Positions 17,299-26,537 of a DNA stretch of 64,000 bases are shown here, piece by piece; positions within the stretch are counted from its first letter, which is position 1, and each line of letters starts with the position of its first letter. Source of the stretch: Brevundimonas sp. (GTDB lineage Bacteria > Pseudomonadota > Alphaproteobacteria > Caulobacterales > Caulobacteraceae); contig NZ_JAIXTC010000003.1 of the NCBI RefSeq assembly GCF_027484365.1, forward strand, positions 62,001-126,000. Direction: 5' to 3'. The translations under genes were made by a program, and so were the position numbers. The notes under the pieces were generated by a model. That model ran no database searches. It was not told the DNA's origin and saw only the letters and a program-made list of their open reading frames with translations.

Positions 17299-18335
17299 AG
17301 GTCGAAGGCCAGGCGCGCGCGGACGCCCTTGTGGGCGCCGTCGAACTCGACGGCCGACCGCAGCCCAGAGGCCATGGCCGTGATGATCTTGCCGCCCAGG
17401 CCCGTGCCCTTCGGCTTTCCGTCCCCCAGGCCCGGGCCGTCGTCCTCGACCGTCAGGAGGGCGCGGCCGGTCTCGTCCGGGCACAGGATCACCCGGATCT
17501 CGCCCGCCTCGCCGGCCGAATAGGCGTATTTCACGGCATTGGTGACGAGCTCGGTGACGATGACGCCCAGCGACACGGCCTGATCGGTCGAGACCCGCAT
17601 CGGCTCGGCCCGGAGCGTGATGTTGGGCGAGGACGCATCCGATCCCAGCGACTTGGTCAGTTCACCAACGAGACCGTCGAGATAGGCCTGCATGTCGACC
17701 GTCTCCATGTCCCCCGAAGTGTAGAGCCGGCGGTGGACGTGGGCGACGGCCTCGATCCGGGCCTGGGCCTCGCGCAGGGCGTCGCGGGCGCCCTCGTCGG
17801 CCATGTGGCGCAGCTGCAGCGACATGAAGGTCGAGACGAGTTGCAGCGAGTTGCCGACGCGGTGATTGACCTCCCGCAACATCGCCTCGGCCCGGTCGCG
17901 GGCGAGACGGACCTGTTCCTGGGCCTCCTCGTTCTCCCGTTCCAGACGACGGCGCAGAAGCGCGTCTTCCAGGGCTGAACGCAGCAGGGCGGTGAAGTCC
18001 TCGGACACGTCCTTGATGACATAGTCGGCGGCCCCGGCGCGCAGGGCAGCGACCGCGATCCGGCCTTCCTGTGCGCCCGTCACATAGACGACCGGCGGGG
18101 GCGCGGGGCGATGCAGGATGTCGGGCAGAACCTCGAGACCGTCGCGGCCGGGCATGTAGTGGTCCAGAGCGCAGATATCGAAGTCAGCGGCGTCCAGCGC
18201 GGCCACGCCCTCGTCCCCGTCGGCGGCGAGCGTGACCTCGTAACCGTGACGGCCGAGCTCCTTCTGCACGAGCCGCGACAGGCCGCGGTCGTCGTCGATG
18301 TAGAGCAGCCGGATGGGCGGCTTTTCGGGCGTCAT
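17295..18335 (-). CDS. Hybrid response regulator / HWE-HisKA_2-type histidine kinase
   Basis: A 346-residue soluble protein. The N-terminal REC domain (about 8-125) has acidic DDD (14-16) and phosphoacceptor Asp58. A coiled linker leads to a HisKA_2/HWE-type kinase: His158 in LREVNHRVGNSLQLV, and a HATPase with VIVTELVTNAVKYAY, DDGPGL and GTGLGGKI. Such REC-kinase hybrids pass phosphate onward or respond to a partner regulator. It overlaps the upstream single-domain regulator by 4 bases, and the three genes 20289-17295 form a coupled signalling operon. The output is unknown. Confidence 0.93.
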   Translation of the reverse strand: MTPEKPPIRLLYIDDDRGLSRLVQKELGRHGYEVTLAADGDEGVAALDAADFDICALDHYMPGRDGLEVLPDILHRPAPPPVVYVTGAQEGRIAVAALRAGAADYVIKDVSEDFTALLRSALEDALLRRRLERENEEAQEQVRLARDRAEAMLREVNHRVGNSLQLVSTFMSLQLRHMADEGARDALREAQARIEAVAHVHRRLYTSGDMETVDMQAYLDGLVGELTKSLGSDASSPNITLRAEPMRVSTDQAVSLGVIVTELVTNAVKYAYSAGEAGEIRVILCPDETGRALLTVEDDGPGLGDGKPKGTGLGGKIITAMASGLRSAVEFDGAHKGVRARLAFDL

Positions 18336-18757
18336 TCGATCTCGGGCGCCTGCATGACGGACAGGAACAGCCCCAGCTGGCGGATCGCGCCGGCGAAGCT
18401 CTCATAATCGACCGGCTTGGTGATGTAGACGTTGCAGCCCAGATCGTAGCAGCGCTGGATCTCGGTCTTGTCGTCGGTGGTGGTCAGGACCACGACAGGC
18501 GCGCGCTTCAGACGTTCGTCCCGCTTCACCTCGGCCAGGATGTCCGTGCCCTGCATATCCGGCAGGTTCAGATCCAGCAGGATCAGCATCGGCCCGTTGG
18601 CCCTGATCTCTTCCGAGAACAGATAATCCAGCGCCGGCTGGCCATGGTCGAAGTGGACGATCTCGTTGGAGATATTGGCCCGCCGAATGTTCTTCTCGAT
18701 CAGCCTGGCGTGGCCATGATCGTCCTCGACCATGACAATCTTTACGGGGTTGCTCAC
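18332..18757 (-). CDS. Single-domain response regulator (Rcp1-like)
   Basis: A 141-residue REC-only protein: VEDDHGHARLIEKNIRR at the N-terminus, Asp62 in LILLDLNLPDMQG as phosphoacceptor, TTTDD and the ITKPVDYESF lysine block. The sequence class resembles Rcp1-like regulators that pair with phytochrome-type kinases. It is coupled by 4-base overlaps to the CHASE3 kinase upstream and the REC-kinase downstream, suggesting it relays phosphate between them. Confidence 0.94.
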   Translation of the reverse strand: MSNPVKIVMVEDDHGHARLIEKNIRRANISNEIVHFDHGQPALDYLFSEEIRANGPMLILLDLNLPDMQGTDILAEVKRDERLKRAPVVVLTTTDDKTEIQRCYDLGCNVYITKPVDYESFAGAIRQLGLFLSVMQAPEIE

Positions 18758-20289
18758 AGGGTCTCTCCGGCGTCGTCGAGGATGAGGCGTTTGGGGAATT
18801 TCAGGCGGAAAGTCGAGCCTTGGCCAAGGGCCGACTCGACGTCGATCGAGCCGCCCAGACGACGAACGCTGTTCCTGACGAACGCGAGGCCGAGCCCCTC
18901 GCCCGGGCGGTCCTGACGGCCGGACCGGCGGAAAAGTTCGAAGATGCGTTCATGGTCCTTGGGGGCAATGCCGCGCCCCTGGTCAGCGATGGCGAACTCG
19001 ACCCAGCCGCCGGGCAGGTCCTGGCCGCTGACCTGGATGCGGTTGCGGCGCGACGGGTCCGAGTATTTGACTGCGTTCTCGATCAGATTGCCGATGATCT
19101 GTTCGATCGACAGGCGGTCGCTTTCGAAGGGGACCATTTCACCCACGATGAATGCGGTGTCCGTCTCCTCGAGCTGGTGACGAATGCTGTCGGCGGCGGC
19201 GCGGGCCATCTCGCCGATGTCGAGCGTTTCCGGGGCGAGCCGACGTCGGCCGTCGCGCGAGAGCTTCAGAATGGCGTTGATCAGACGGTCCATCTTTTCG
19301 GTCGAGGCGCGGATGAAGCCGATGGCCTCCGGGACATCCTCCCGCGCGGCGATGATGGCGTCTCTTTCGATGAGATCGGGCGCGACGGTCTCGACCTTGG
19401 TCAGCTGCAGATCGATGGTCCGGCCGGCCTGCTCCAGTTCGGCCGTGTAGCCCATGACGTTGACGAGCGGCGAACGCAGGTCATGGCTGACGATATAGGC
19501 GAAGCGCTGGACCTCCTCATTGGCGCGGGTCAGGGCGGCGGTGCGGGCCTTGATCGTCTCTTCGAGCCCGGCGTTGACCCGATCGAGATCGGCGCGCGCC
19601 CTCGCCAGGTCCATCAGGTACCGACGCACCAGCATCGCGACGATCGCGCCGAGGAGGAGGATCAGCAGGCCTGCAATGGCGTTGACGATGATAGTGATGA
19701 CCGCCGAGCCTTCGGACCTCGCCCGCTCGGCTGAAACGCGGGCGCCGAGCTGGGAATCGAGGGTCGAGATTTCGGCGTCCATCTGCTCCATCAGGGCCTT
19801 GCCGCGGCCGGAACGGACCTGACTGATCGCCTGCCCGTTCTGTCCGGTCCGCGACAGGTCGATGACCCGGGACATCTCGAGGAACTTGTCGCGCGACAGT
19901 CGGCTCAGGGCCTCTACGGAGGCCTGGCCGACCTCGTCGTCGCCGGCGAGCTCGGCCAGCCGATCCAGCAACCGTGGCGCGGCCTCGGCGCTCTGGTCGT
20001 AGGTCAACAGGAAGCTGGTCTGACCCGTCAGCAGATAGCCGCGCTGGGCCGTCTCTGCGTCCTTGATGTTCAGCAGAACCGTCCGTGCCGAACGACGCAG
20101 CTGCCAGGTCGCGTCCACCTGCTCGTTGAAGGCCGCCGTGCGCTGGATCAGGACGAAGGTGGAGAGATTGACCAGCAGCAACAGGGCGATGGCGCCGGCC
20201 AGAAGCAGGAAGATGGAGCGCCCAAGGGTTCCCGCGCGCAGGAACCGGCCGAACTGCACGAGGGTTTCAGGAAAGATCGTCGACATCAC
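18754..20289 (-). CDS. CHASE3-domain sensor histidine kinase
   Basis: A 511-residue membrane sensor kinase: transmembrane segment about 26-48, periplasmic CHASE3 domain about 50-195 (with the typical DAETAQRGYLLTG), second membrane segment about 198-220, coiled linker, then HisKA with His269 in FAYIVSHDLRSPLVNVMG, and HATPase with NLIENAVKYSD, DQGRGI and GEGLGLAFV. The ligand of the CHASE3 domain is unknown. It is the first gene of the kinase-regulator-hybrid kinase operon. Confidence 0.94.
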   Translation of the reverse strand: MMSTIFPETLVQFGRFLRAGTLGRSIFLLLAGAIALLLLVNLSTFVLIQRTAAFNEQVDATWQLRRSARTVLLNIKDAETAQRGYLLTGQTSFLLTYDQSAEAAPRLLDRLAELAGDDEVGQASVEALSRLSRDKFLEMSRVIDLSRTGQNGQAISQVRSGRGKALMEQMDAEISTLDSQLGARVSAERARSEGSAVITIIVNAIAGLLILLLGAIVAMLVRRYLMDLARARADLDRVNAGLEETIKARTAALTRANEEVQRFAYIVSHDLRSPLVNVMGYTAELEQAGRTIDLQLTKVETVAPDLIERDAIIAAREDVPEAIGFIRASTEKMDRLINAILKLSRDGRRRLAPETLDIGEMARAAADSIRHQLEETDTAFIVGEMVPFESDRLSIEQIIGNLIENAVKYSDPSRRNRIQVSGQDLPGGWVEFAIADQGRGIAPKDHERIFELFRRSGRQDRPGEGLGLAFVRNSVRRLGGSIDVESALGQGSTFRLKFPKRLILDDAGETL

Positions 20290-20400
20290 CGAAAGCTTTA
20301 GCGTCGCACATTCGCGTGTCCAGTGAAGTCATTCGCGGCTTAAGCTGTGCAGGACCACAGTGTTGCGTTAACAAGCTTTGCCGTTTCGGGAGTGGGTATC

Positions 20401-21117
20401 ATGTTGTGGTGGTGGTGGATCGCGCCGACGGCCCTGGCCATCATCGGCGTCCTTATTCTGTTCGCTGGACTGGCTTCACTGTTCCGGGGAAAGTTCTTCG
20501 GTGGACTTTTCGGCACGGCAGGAGGCGCCGCCCTGACGGCGATGGCGCTCGGAGCGGCCCTGTTGGGCCAGAACGTCCAGACCTACGCGCGTCTGACCCA
20601 CGAACGCCCCGTCGCAACATTGTCGATCCGCCAGCTGGCGCCCCAGTATTTCGAGGTCGTGGTGACGCAGCCGGCGGCCGGCGACCTTCCAGCCCGCACC
20701 GCCGTCTATCCCGTCAACGGCGATGAATGGCGGATGGAGGCCCAGGTCCTGAAATGGAAACCGTGGGCCAATGTGGTCGGTCTGGATTCCCAGTACCGGC
20801 TGGACCGCCTTTCGGGCCGCTACCGGAACATCGAACAGGAACGGACCGGCGCCCGCAGCGTCCACGCCCTGTCGGGCGGCGATGTGAAGACCGGCGCTCT
20901 GGCCTATGTGCCGTGGACCCTGAACGTCTGGGACGTGGCGCGGCGGTATCGCCGCTACGTCGACGCCGTGGACACCCTCTACGGGTCCGCCGCCTATATG
21001 CCGATGGCCGACGGCGCGACTTATGAGGTCTGGATCACCCAGTCCGGCCTGGTGGCGCGACCGACCAACGAGGCGGCGCGCGCGGCGTCGGCGGGCGGGT
21101 TTATCCGGGTCGACTAG
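20401..21117 (+). CDS. Conserved membrane protein, unknown function
   Basis: A 238-residue protein with two N-terminal membrane segments (about 3-27 and 34-58; opening MLWWWWIAPTALAIIG) and a long extracytoplasmic domain with no motif I recognise (WRMEAQVLKWKPWANVVGLDSQY, YVPWTLNVWD). The ATG at 20401 is supported by GGGAG about 9 bases upstream; an upstream in-frame ATG at 20347 is less likely. Its stop overlaps the flhA stop by four bases (convergent). Confidence 0.8.
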   Translation: MLWWWWIAPTALAIIGVLILFAGLASLFRGKFFGGLFGTAGGAALTAMALGAALLGQNVQTYARLTHERPVATLSIRQLAPQYFEVVVTQPAAGDLPARTAVYPVNGDEWRMEAQVLKWKPWANVVGLDSQYRLDRLSGRYRNIEQERTGARSVHALSGGDVKTGALAYVPWTLNVWDVARRYRRYVDAVDTLYGSAAYMPMADGATYEVWITQSGLVARPTNEAARAASAGGFIRVD

Positions 21118-23231
21118 ACCGACCCGAGCGTCCGCAAACGCGCCTTGGGGTGGACCTCGTTCTGGCTCATCACCACCGTCTGCCCCCGGAAGCGTTCGAT
21201 GATCGAGCGGACGTACGGGCGGATCTGCGGGCCGGTCAGAAGCACCGCGCTCTCGCCGGCCATGGCCGCGCGTTCGAACACGTCGCGTACGGCGCGGATG
21301 AAGTCCTGGAGTCGCGACGGCGCCATGGCCAGTTGCTTGTCCTCGCCCTGACCGACAAGGGCCTCGGCGAAGGCGGCCTCCCAGTCGGGCGACAGGGTGA
21401 TGATCGGCAGGGCGCCGTCCTCGGCCTTGTGCTGCCAGCACAGCTGACGCGCCAGTCGGGTGCGGACGTGCTCGACCAGGGTCGTGACCGATGACGAGTG
21501 CGGCGCGGCCTCGGCCAGGCCTTCCAGGATGGCGCCCAGATCGCGGATCGAGACCTTCTCGCGCAGCAAGGCCTGAAGCACCCGCTGCAGCGTCGTGACG
21601 GTGACCACCGAGGGCACCAGTTCGTCGACCAGCTTCTTCTCTTCCGGCCCCAATTCCTTCAGCAGCTTCTGCACCTCCGCATAGGTCAGCAGGTCCGCCA
21701 TATTCTCCTTGAGGATCTCGGTCAGGTGGGTGGTCAGCACCGTCGAGGGGTCGACGATGGTGTAGCCGCGGAAGGTCGCTTCCTCGCGCAGGCTCTCGTC
21801 GATCCAGGTGGCGGGCAGGCCGAAGGCGGGCTCCTTGGTGTGCTCGCCGGGCAGTTCGACCTGACGACCGGCCGGGTCCATCGCCATCAGCGAACCGAGG
21901 CGGACCTCGCCGGCGCCGGCCTCCATCTCCTTGATGCGGATGGCGTAGCCCTGGGTCGGCAGGCGCATGTTGTCGAGGATCCGCACCGACGGCATGACGA
22001 AGCCGAACTCCTGGGCCATCGCGCGGCGCAGGGCGCGAACCTGATCCGTCAGGCGGCGGCCTTCGAGGTCGTTGATCAGGGTCAGCAGGGAATAGCCGAG
22101 CTCGATCTTGACCTCGTCGATGGTCAGGGCCGTGCCGATCGGCTCTTCCGCATCGTCCTTCGGCTTGCCGGCATTGGCGGCGGCCGCCAGTTCGGCCTCG
22201 GTCGGCTGGGGCTTCAGCTTGGCTCGCCCGTGATGCCACGCCATGTAGCCGGCGCCGATGGCCAGGCCGCCGAAAGGCAGGATCGGCATGCCGGGGATCA
22301 GGGCCAGAAGGCCGGATGCAGCGGCGACCATGCCGAGGCTGATCGGGTTGGTGGCGAGCTGGGCGACCAGGGCCTTGTCGGCCGAACCCTCGACGCCCGC
22401 CTTGGACACGAGGAAGCCTGCGGCGATCGAGATGATGATGGCCGGAACCTGGGTCACCAGACCGTCGCCGATGGTCAGCTGGATATAGGTGTTGGCCGCC
22501 TCGCCGATGGGCAGGCCGTGCTGGATCGTGCCGATCAGGATACCGCCGATGGCGTTGATGGCGACGATGATCAGCCCGGCGACAGCGTCACCCCGCACGA
22601 ATTTGGACGCACCGTCCATGGCCCCGAAGAAGGTCGACTCCTGCTCCAGCTCCTTGCGGCGGAGCTTGGCCTGGTCCTCGGTGATCAGGCCGGACGACAG
22701 GTCGGCGTCGATGGCCATCTGCTTGCCCGGCATGGAGTCCAGGGTGAAGCGGGCCGAGACCTCGGCGATCCGGGTCGAGCCCTTGGTGATGACGACGAAG
22801 TTCACCACCAGAATGATGGCGAAGATGATGATGCCGATGATGAAGTCCCCGCCCATCATCAGGGCACCGAAGGCATTGATGACCTGACCGGCCGCGTCGT
22901 GGCCCTCGTGGCCGTGGGTCAGGACCAGGCGCGTCGAGGCCAGGTTCAGCCCGAGGCGGAACAGGGTCGAGATCAGCAGCACCGTCGGGAAGATGGCGAA
23001 GTCGAGCGGACGCTTCATCATCAGCGCCGTCATCAGGATCAGCACCGACGAGACGAGGCTGATGGCCAGAAGCAGGTCCAGCAGGAACTTCGGGACCGGC
23101 AGGATCAGCAGCAGGATGACGCCGATCACGCCGACGGCCATGCCGACCTCGCCGCGCATCAGCCAGCCGCGGATGTCGCCGCCGGTCGGACGGGCCAGGC
23201 CGTCCTTCATCATGACCGGGGTGTCGGTCAT
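21114..23231 (-). CDS. flhA: Flagellar biosynthesis protein FlhA
   Basis: Export-gate component of the flagellar type III secretion system. The 705-residue product has about eight N-terminal membrane helices (about 35-330), the conserved FHIPEP-type cytoplasmic loop region (RIAEVSARFTLDSMPGKQMAIDADL), and a large C-terminal cytosolic domain that docks chaperone-substrate complexes. Its ATG overlaps the stop of the beta-lactamase gene (ATGA), so it is the last gene of the fliF-to-flhA run. Confidence 0.98.
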   Translation of the reverse strand: MTDTPVMMKDGLARPTGGDIRGWLMRGEVGMAVGVIGVILLLILPVPKFLLDLLLAISLVSSVLILMTALMMKRPLDFAIFPTVLLISTLFRLGLNLASTRLVLTHGHEGHDAAGQVINAFGALMMGGDFIIGIIIFAIILVVNFVVITKGSTRIAEVSARFTLDSMPGKQMAIDADLSSGLITEDQAKLRRKELEQESTFFGAMDGASKFVRGDAVAGLIIVAINAIGGILIGTIQHGLPIGEAANTYIQLTIGDGLVTQVPAIIISIAAGFLVSKAGVEGSADKALVAQLATNPISLGMVAAASGLLALIPGMPILPFGGLAIGAGYMAWHHGRAKLKPQPTEAELAAAANAGKPKDDAEEPIGTALTIDEVKIELGYSLLTLINDLEGRRLTDQVRALRRAMAQEFGFVMPSVRILDNMRLPTQGYAIRIKEMEAGAGEVRLGSLMAMDPAGRQVELPGEHTKEPAFGLPATWIDESLREEATFRGYTIVDPSTVLTTHLTEILKENMADLLTYAEVQKLLKELGPEEKKLVDELVPSVVTVTTLQRVLQALLREKVSIRDLGAILEGLAEAAPHSSSVTTLVEHVRTRLARQLCWQHKAEDGALPIITLSPDWEAAFAEALVGQGEDKQLAMAPSRLQDFIRAVRDVFERAAMAGESAVLLTGPQIRPYVRSIIERFRGQTVVMSQNEVHPKARLRTLGSV

Positions 23232-24115
23232 GCGCGACCGAGGGCGGTCAGGGCCAGACGGGTCGCTTCTGCGATCACGGCCTCATTCTCCGGACGGTCG
23301 AAGGCGGCGTGGTAGTAGGCGGCGAGGATCACCGGCGCGCCCGAGGGCGGATAAAGAATGCCGATGTCATTGGTCGGGCCGTAGCCGCCGGTGCCGGTCT
23401 TGTGCGCCACCCGCCAGCCGGCCGGGACGCCCGCCTTGATGCGGTCGACGCCGGTGGGCGAGGCGAACATCCAGCCCAGCAGGATCGTCTTGGAGTCCTG
23501 AGACAGGGGCGAGGCCGGGTCGATGAACAGGCGATGGATGTTGGCCGCCGACTGCGCCGGGGTGATGGTGTCCTTGTCGCCGTCGAGGCGGTTCATCTCG
23601 GGCTCGAAGCGATCGACGCGGGTCGAGGCGTCGCCGATGCCGCGATAGAAGGCCTGCATGGCCCCGAGGCCGCCCAGGGCCTTCAGCAGCAGGTTGGCGG
23701 CCGGATTGTCGGACACCTCGACCGTACCCTTCATCAACTGCTCGACGGTCAGGCTCGAACCGATAGCGGGCTCGGTGACCGGAGCGTTGTTGGTCATGTC
23801 GGCGCGGGTGACCGGGATGAGGCGATCGAGCTGTTCCTCGCCGGCCTGGACCCGCAACAGGGTCGCGGCGGCCAGATACATCTTGAAGGTCGAGCAATAG
23901 ATGAACCGTTCGTCGCCGCGCGCGGTCAGCTGGCGGCCTGTACCGAGATCGTGGGCGAACAGGCCGAACCGGCCGCCGTGGGCCTGCTCGAGGGCGGACA
24001 GGTCGAGGGCTTCCGGCGCGGGCGGCGCGACCGGAGCCGCGGCCTCGCCCTTCGGCGCGCAGCCGATCAGGCCGAGCGCGCCAAATCCCGCCAGAACCGT
24101 CCTGCGATCCGTCAC
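23228..24115 (-). CDS. Class A beta-lactamase (serine), predicted lipoprotein
   Basis: A 295-residue serine beta-lactamase with every catalytic motif: CSTFK (Ser75, Lys78; a Cys precedes the serine), SDN at 135-137, EPEMN with Glu171 and Asn175 (the Omega-loop general base), and KTG at 239-241. The N-terminus MTDRRTVLAGFGALGLIGC has a twin-arginine-like start and a lipobox ending at Cys19, so it is probably exported folded and anchored. It starts with GTG at 24115 overlapping the flbD stop (GTGA) and its stop overlaps flhA (ATGA), an unusual place inside a flagellar operon. Substrate range cannot be read from the sequence. Confidence 0.94.
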   Translation of the reverse strand: MTDRRTVLAGFGALGLIGCAPKGEAAAPVAPPAPEALDLSALEQAHGGRFGLFAHDLGTGRQLTARGDERFIYCSTFKMYLAAATLLRVQAGEEQLDRLIPVTRADMTNNAPVTEPAIGSSLTVEQLMKGTVEVSDNPAANLLLKALGGLGAMQAFYRGIGDASTRVDRFEPEMNRLDGDKDTITPAQSAANIHRLFIDPASPLSQDSKTILLGWMFASPTGVDRIKAGVPAGWRVAHKTGTGGYGPTNDIGILYPPSGAPVILAAYYHAAFDRPENEAVIAEATRLALTALGRA

Positions 24116-25506
24116 GCCGCGTTCGCGCCGTAGGCGGCCGTGGCGATGCCGGTCTGGGGCGCCATGATCTGCGTGCCCTCGTCGGCGTATTCGTTGAGCT
24201 TGTTGCGCAGGGTCCGGATCGAGATTCCCAGGATGTTGGCCGCGTGCGTCCGGTTGCCCAGGCAGTGGCTCAGGGTGTCGAGGATCAGGGTCTTTTCCAT
24301 CTGGGCCACCGTCTGGCCGACATAGGCGCGGGAGACGGCGTCGGCGGTCTGGGCGGCGCGGGCGGCGGGACCCGCGTCCGACCCTGCGATTGCGCCGGTC
24401 AGGGGCTGGCCGTCCGGCAGACGGATGGCCTCGGCGTCAATCTCGGCGCCGACGGCCAGCAGGACCGCGCGGTGCATGGCGTTCTCGAGCTCCCGCACAT
24501 TGCCCGGCCAGCGGTGGGCGGCCAGCGCGCGACGGGCGTCCTGTGACAGGGGCCGCACCGGCACGCCGTTGGCGGCGGCGTATTTCTTGACGAAGTGATC
24601 GGCGAGCACCGCCACATCGCCGGGCCGTTCGCGCAAGCTGGGCAGGCGCAGGTTCACGACGTTCAGCCGGTACAGCAGGTCCTCGCGGAACACCCCCTCG
24701 GCCACCGCCTTGGCGAGATCGCGGTTGGAGGTGGCGATGATGCGGATGTTGACCGGCACGGGCTTGGTCCCGCCGACGCGGTCGATGACCCGCTCCTGGA
24801 TGGCGCGCAGCAGCTTGGCCTGAAGCCGGGCGTCCATCTCCGAGATTTCGTCCAGCAGCAGGGTGCCGCCGTCGGCCTCCTCGAACTTGCCGATGCGGCG
24901 GGCCACGGCGCCGGTGAAGGCCCCCTTCTCGTGCCCGAACAGCTCGGATTCCAGCAGGTTGTCCGGGATGGCGGCGCAGTTGACGCTGATGAACGGCCGC
25001 TCGGCGCGCTTGGAATGCTGGTGCAGATAGCGCGCCATGACCTCTTTACCGACGCCGCTTTCGCCGGTGATCAGGATCGAGGCTTCCGAGCGGGCGACCT
25101 GGTCGGCCAGCTTGATCACGGCCTGCATCGACGGATCAGCCGAGATCAGCGGACGCTCGTCGTCGGCGACGGCGGCCAGGACGGCGGCGATCAGGTCGGC
25201 GTCGGGCGGAAGCGGGATGAACTCCTTGGCCCCGGCGCGGATGGCGGCGGCGGCCTTTTCCGCATCGTTGTCGACGCCGCAGGCGACGACGGGGACGAAG
25301 ATCCGCTCGGCGTCATTGGCGGCGATCAGGGCCCCGATGTCGAGGTTGTAGTCGACCATCAGCAGGTCGGCCCCCTGCCCCCGCCGGAGCTGTTCCGTCG
25401 CCTGATCCGTGCGTTCGACGTGACTGACCTTGGCGCCGTGCGCCATCGCCATCTTCACCGCCGCCGCGAGCTGGCCCGAAAGCCGTCCGACCACCAGAAG
25501 CCGCAT
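24112..25506 (-). CDS. flbD: Sigma-54-dependent flagellar regulator FlbD
   Basis: Activates late (class III/IV) flagellar genes with sigma-54 and represses fliF in Caulobacter. The 464-residue product has a degenerate receiver-like N-terminus (about 1-115), a AAA+ domain with Walker A GESGVGKE (148-155) and the sigma-54 contact loop GAFTGA (195-200), and a Fis-type C-terminal helix-turn-helix (about 405-445, NRTHAANILGISIRTLRNKL). It lies downstream of fliN in the fliF operon, as in Caulobacter, and should act on the sigma-54 promoter at 50732. Confidence 0.95.
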   Translation of the reverse strand: MRLLVVGRLSGQLAAAVKMAMAHGAKVSHVERTDQATEQLRRGQGADLLMVDYNLDIGALIAANDAERIFVPVVACGVDNDAEKAAAAIRAGAKEFIPLPPDADLIAAVLAAVADDERPLISADPSMQAVIKLADQVARSEASILITGESGVGKEVMARYLHQHSKRAERPFISVNCAAIPDNLLESELFGHEKGAFTGAVARRIGKFEEADGGTLLLDEISEMDARLQAKLLRAIQERVIDRVGGTKPVPVNIRIIATSNRDLAKAVAEGVFREDLLYRLNVVNLRLPSLRERPGDVAVLADHFVKKYAAANGVPVRPLSQDARRALAAHRWPGNVRELENAMHRAVLLAVGAEIDAEAIRLPDGQPLTGAIAGSDAGPAARAAQTADAVSRAYVGQTVAQMEKTLILDTLSHCLGNRTHAANILGISIRTLRNKLNEYADEGTQIMAPQTGIATAAYGANAA

Positions 25507-25544
25507 GGGTCTTCTCCTCTAATCCGTACCGGGACCGGCCGCCG

Positions 25545-25877
25545 TCAGGCCGCCGAATCCTCTGTCTTGATGATTTCCGTCATGGTCACGCCCAGGCGAT
25601 CCTCGACGACGACGATCTCCCCGCGGGCGACCAGCCGGTTGTTGACGAAGATATCGATGGCCTCGCCCACCTTGCGGTCCAGCTCCAGAACCGAGCCGCG
25701 GTTGAGCTTCAGCAGCTGGGCCACCGTCATGTGGGCCTTGCCGAGGACGGCGGAGATGTTCACCGGCACATCGAACACGGTCGACAGGTCGGCGGCGGAC
25801 TTGTCCCCGAACTCGTCCATCGTGGCCAGGGCCGTGGACTCCGGGAACTCTTCGAGGGCGAGGTCGTCGGCCATCAC
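25545..25877 (-). CDS. fliN: Flagellar motor switch protein FliN
   Basis: C-ring component. The 110-residue product has the SpoA/FliN domain: FDVPVNISAVLGKAHMTVAQLLKLNRGSV, LDRKVGEAIDIFVNNRLVARGEIVVVEDRLGV at residues of about 36-100. It overlaps fliH by four bases upstream and is followed by flbD after a 38-base gap. Confidence 0.96.
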   Translation of the reverse strand: MMADDLALEEFPESTALATMDEFGDKSAADLSTVFDVPVNISAVLGKAHMTVAQLLKLNRGSVLELDRKVGEAIDIFVNNRLVARGEIVVVEDRLGVTMTEIIKTEDSAA

Positions 25878-26536
25878 AGTTCACTTCCGTTGATCAGGGG
25901 TTCAGCGTGCCCGGCCTCGGCGGCCAGGGCCGAGGTCAGGGCGGTGGCGATCCGGTCGGCGGCGGCGGCTGGATCGAAATCGGCCCGGCCATCGGCCCAT
26001 TCCAGCTGGAAGGCGGCGAGCGGCAGGGACAGGTCTTCGCGGAAGGCGACCACGCCGGAGAAACCGGCGTCGACGCAGATCGCCTGGATCTTCTCCTGGA
26101 CGCCCGGCTCCAGCCCCGAGGCGCGCACCACCAGACGCGGCGATCCGTCGATCTCCTGACCCAGGGTCTCCAGAGCCGACTGCAGCGGGCCGATCGGCAG
26201 GCGTTCCAGCGAGGCGGCGGCGATGACGCGGGCCGCGGCCAGGGCCAGGGCCGCCGACTGTTCGCGGTGGGTGTGGGCGACCTGGGTCAGGGCGGGGATG
26301 GCCTGGCCGAGCGCCTGGCCGATGGCGGCCACGCCCATGGCCTCGATGCTCGAGGCCTCCGCCAGGGCTTCCTCGCGCGCCTCGAACCGGGCCTGGGCCA
26401 CCAGGGCCTCGACCTCGGACGGCATATAGGCGCGCTTGGTCGGGCGGAAGGTCGAGGCGCGCACGACCGAGCCCTCGCCGTCGAACTCGGTGTCGAAGAC
26501 GAAGGGACGGCTGTTGATCGGAGCGTGATCGGTCAT
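25874..26536 (-). CDS. fliH: Flagellar assembly protein FliH (FlbE-like)
   Basis: A 220-residue Ala/Glu-rich protein at the position of FlbE/FliH, the regulator of the flagellar export ATPase. The central coiled-coil region (about 45-110, EVEALVAQARFEAREEAL) and the C-terminal domain are weakly conserved; position between fliG and fliN gives the call. In Caulobacter the equivalent gene is flbE, which also influences FlbD-linked transcription. Confidence 0.82.
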   Translation of the reverse strand: MTDHAPINSRPFVFDTEFDGEGSVVRASTFRPTKRAYMPSEVEALVAQARFEAREEALAEASSIEAMGVAAIGQALGQAIPALTQVAHTHREQSAALALAAARVIAAASLERLPIGPLQSALETLGQEIDGSPRLVVRASGLEPGVQEKIQAICVDAGFSGVVAFREDLSLPLAAFQLEWADGRADFDPAAAADRIATALTSALAAEAGHAEPLINGSEL

Positions 26537-26537
26537 G

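Noticed and set aside
21498..23315. Very long plus-strand open frame opposite flhA
   Set aside because: High GC with strong third-position bias opens long antisense frames. The translation is rich in Arg, Gly, Gln and His without domain patterns, whereas the minus strand encodes a full FlhA.
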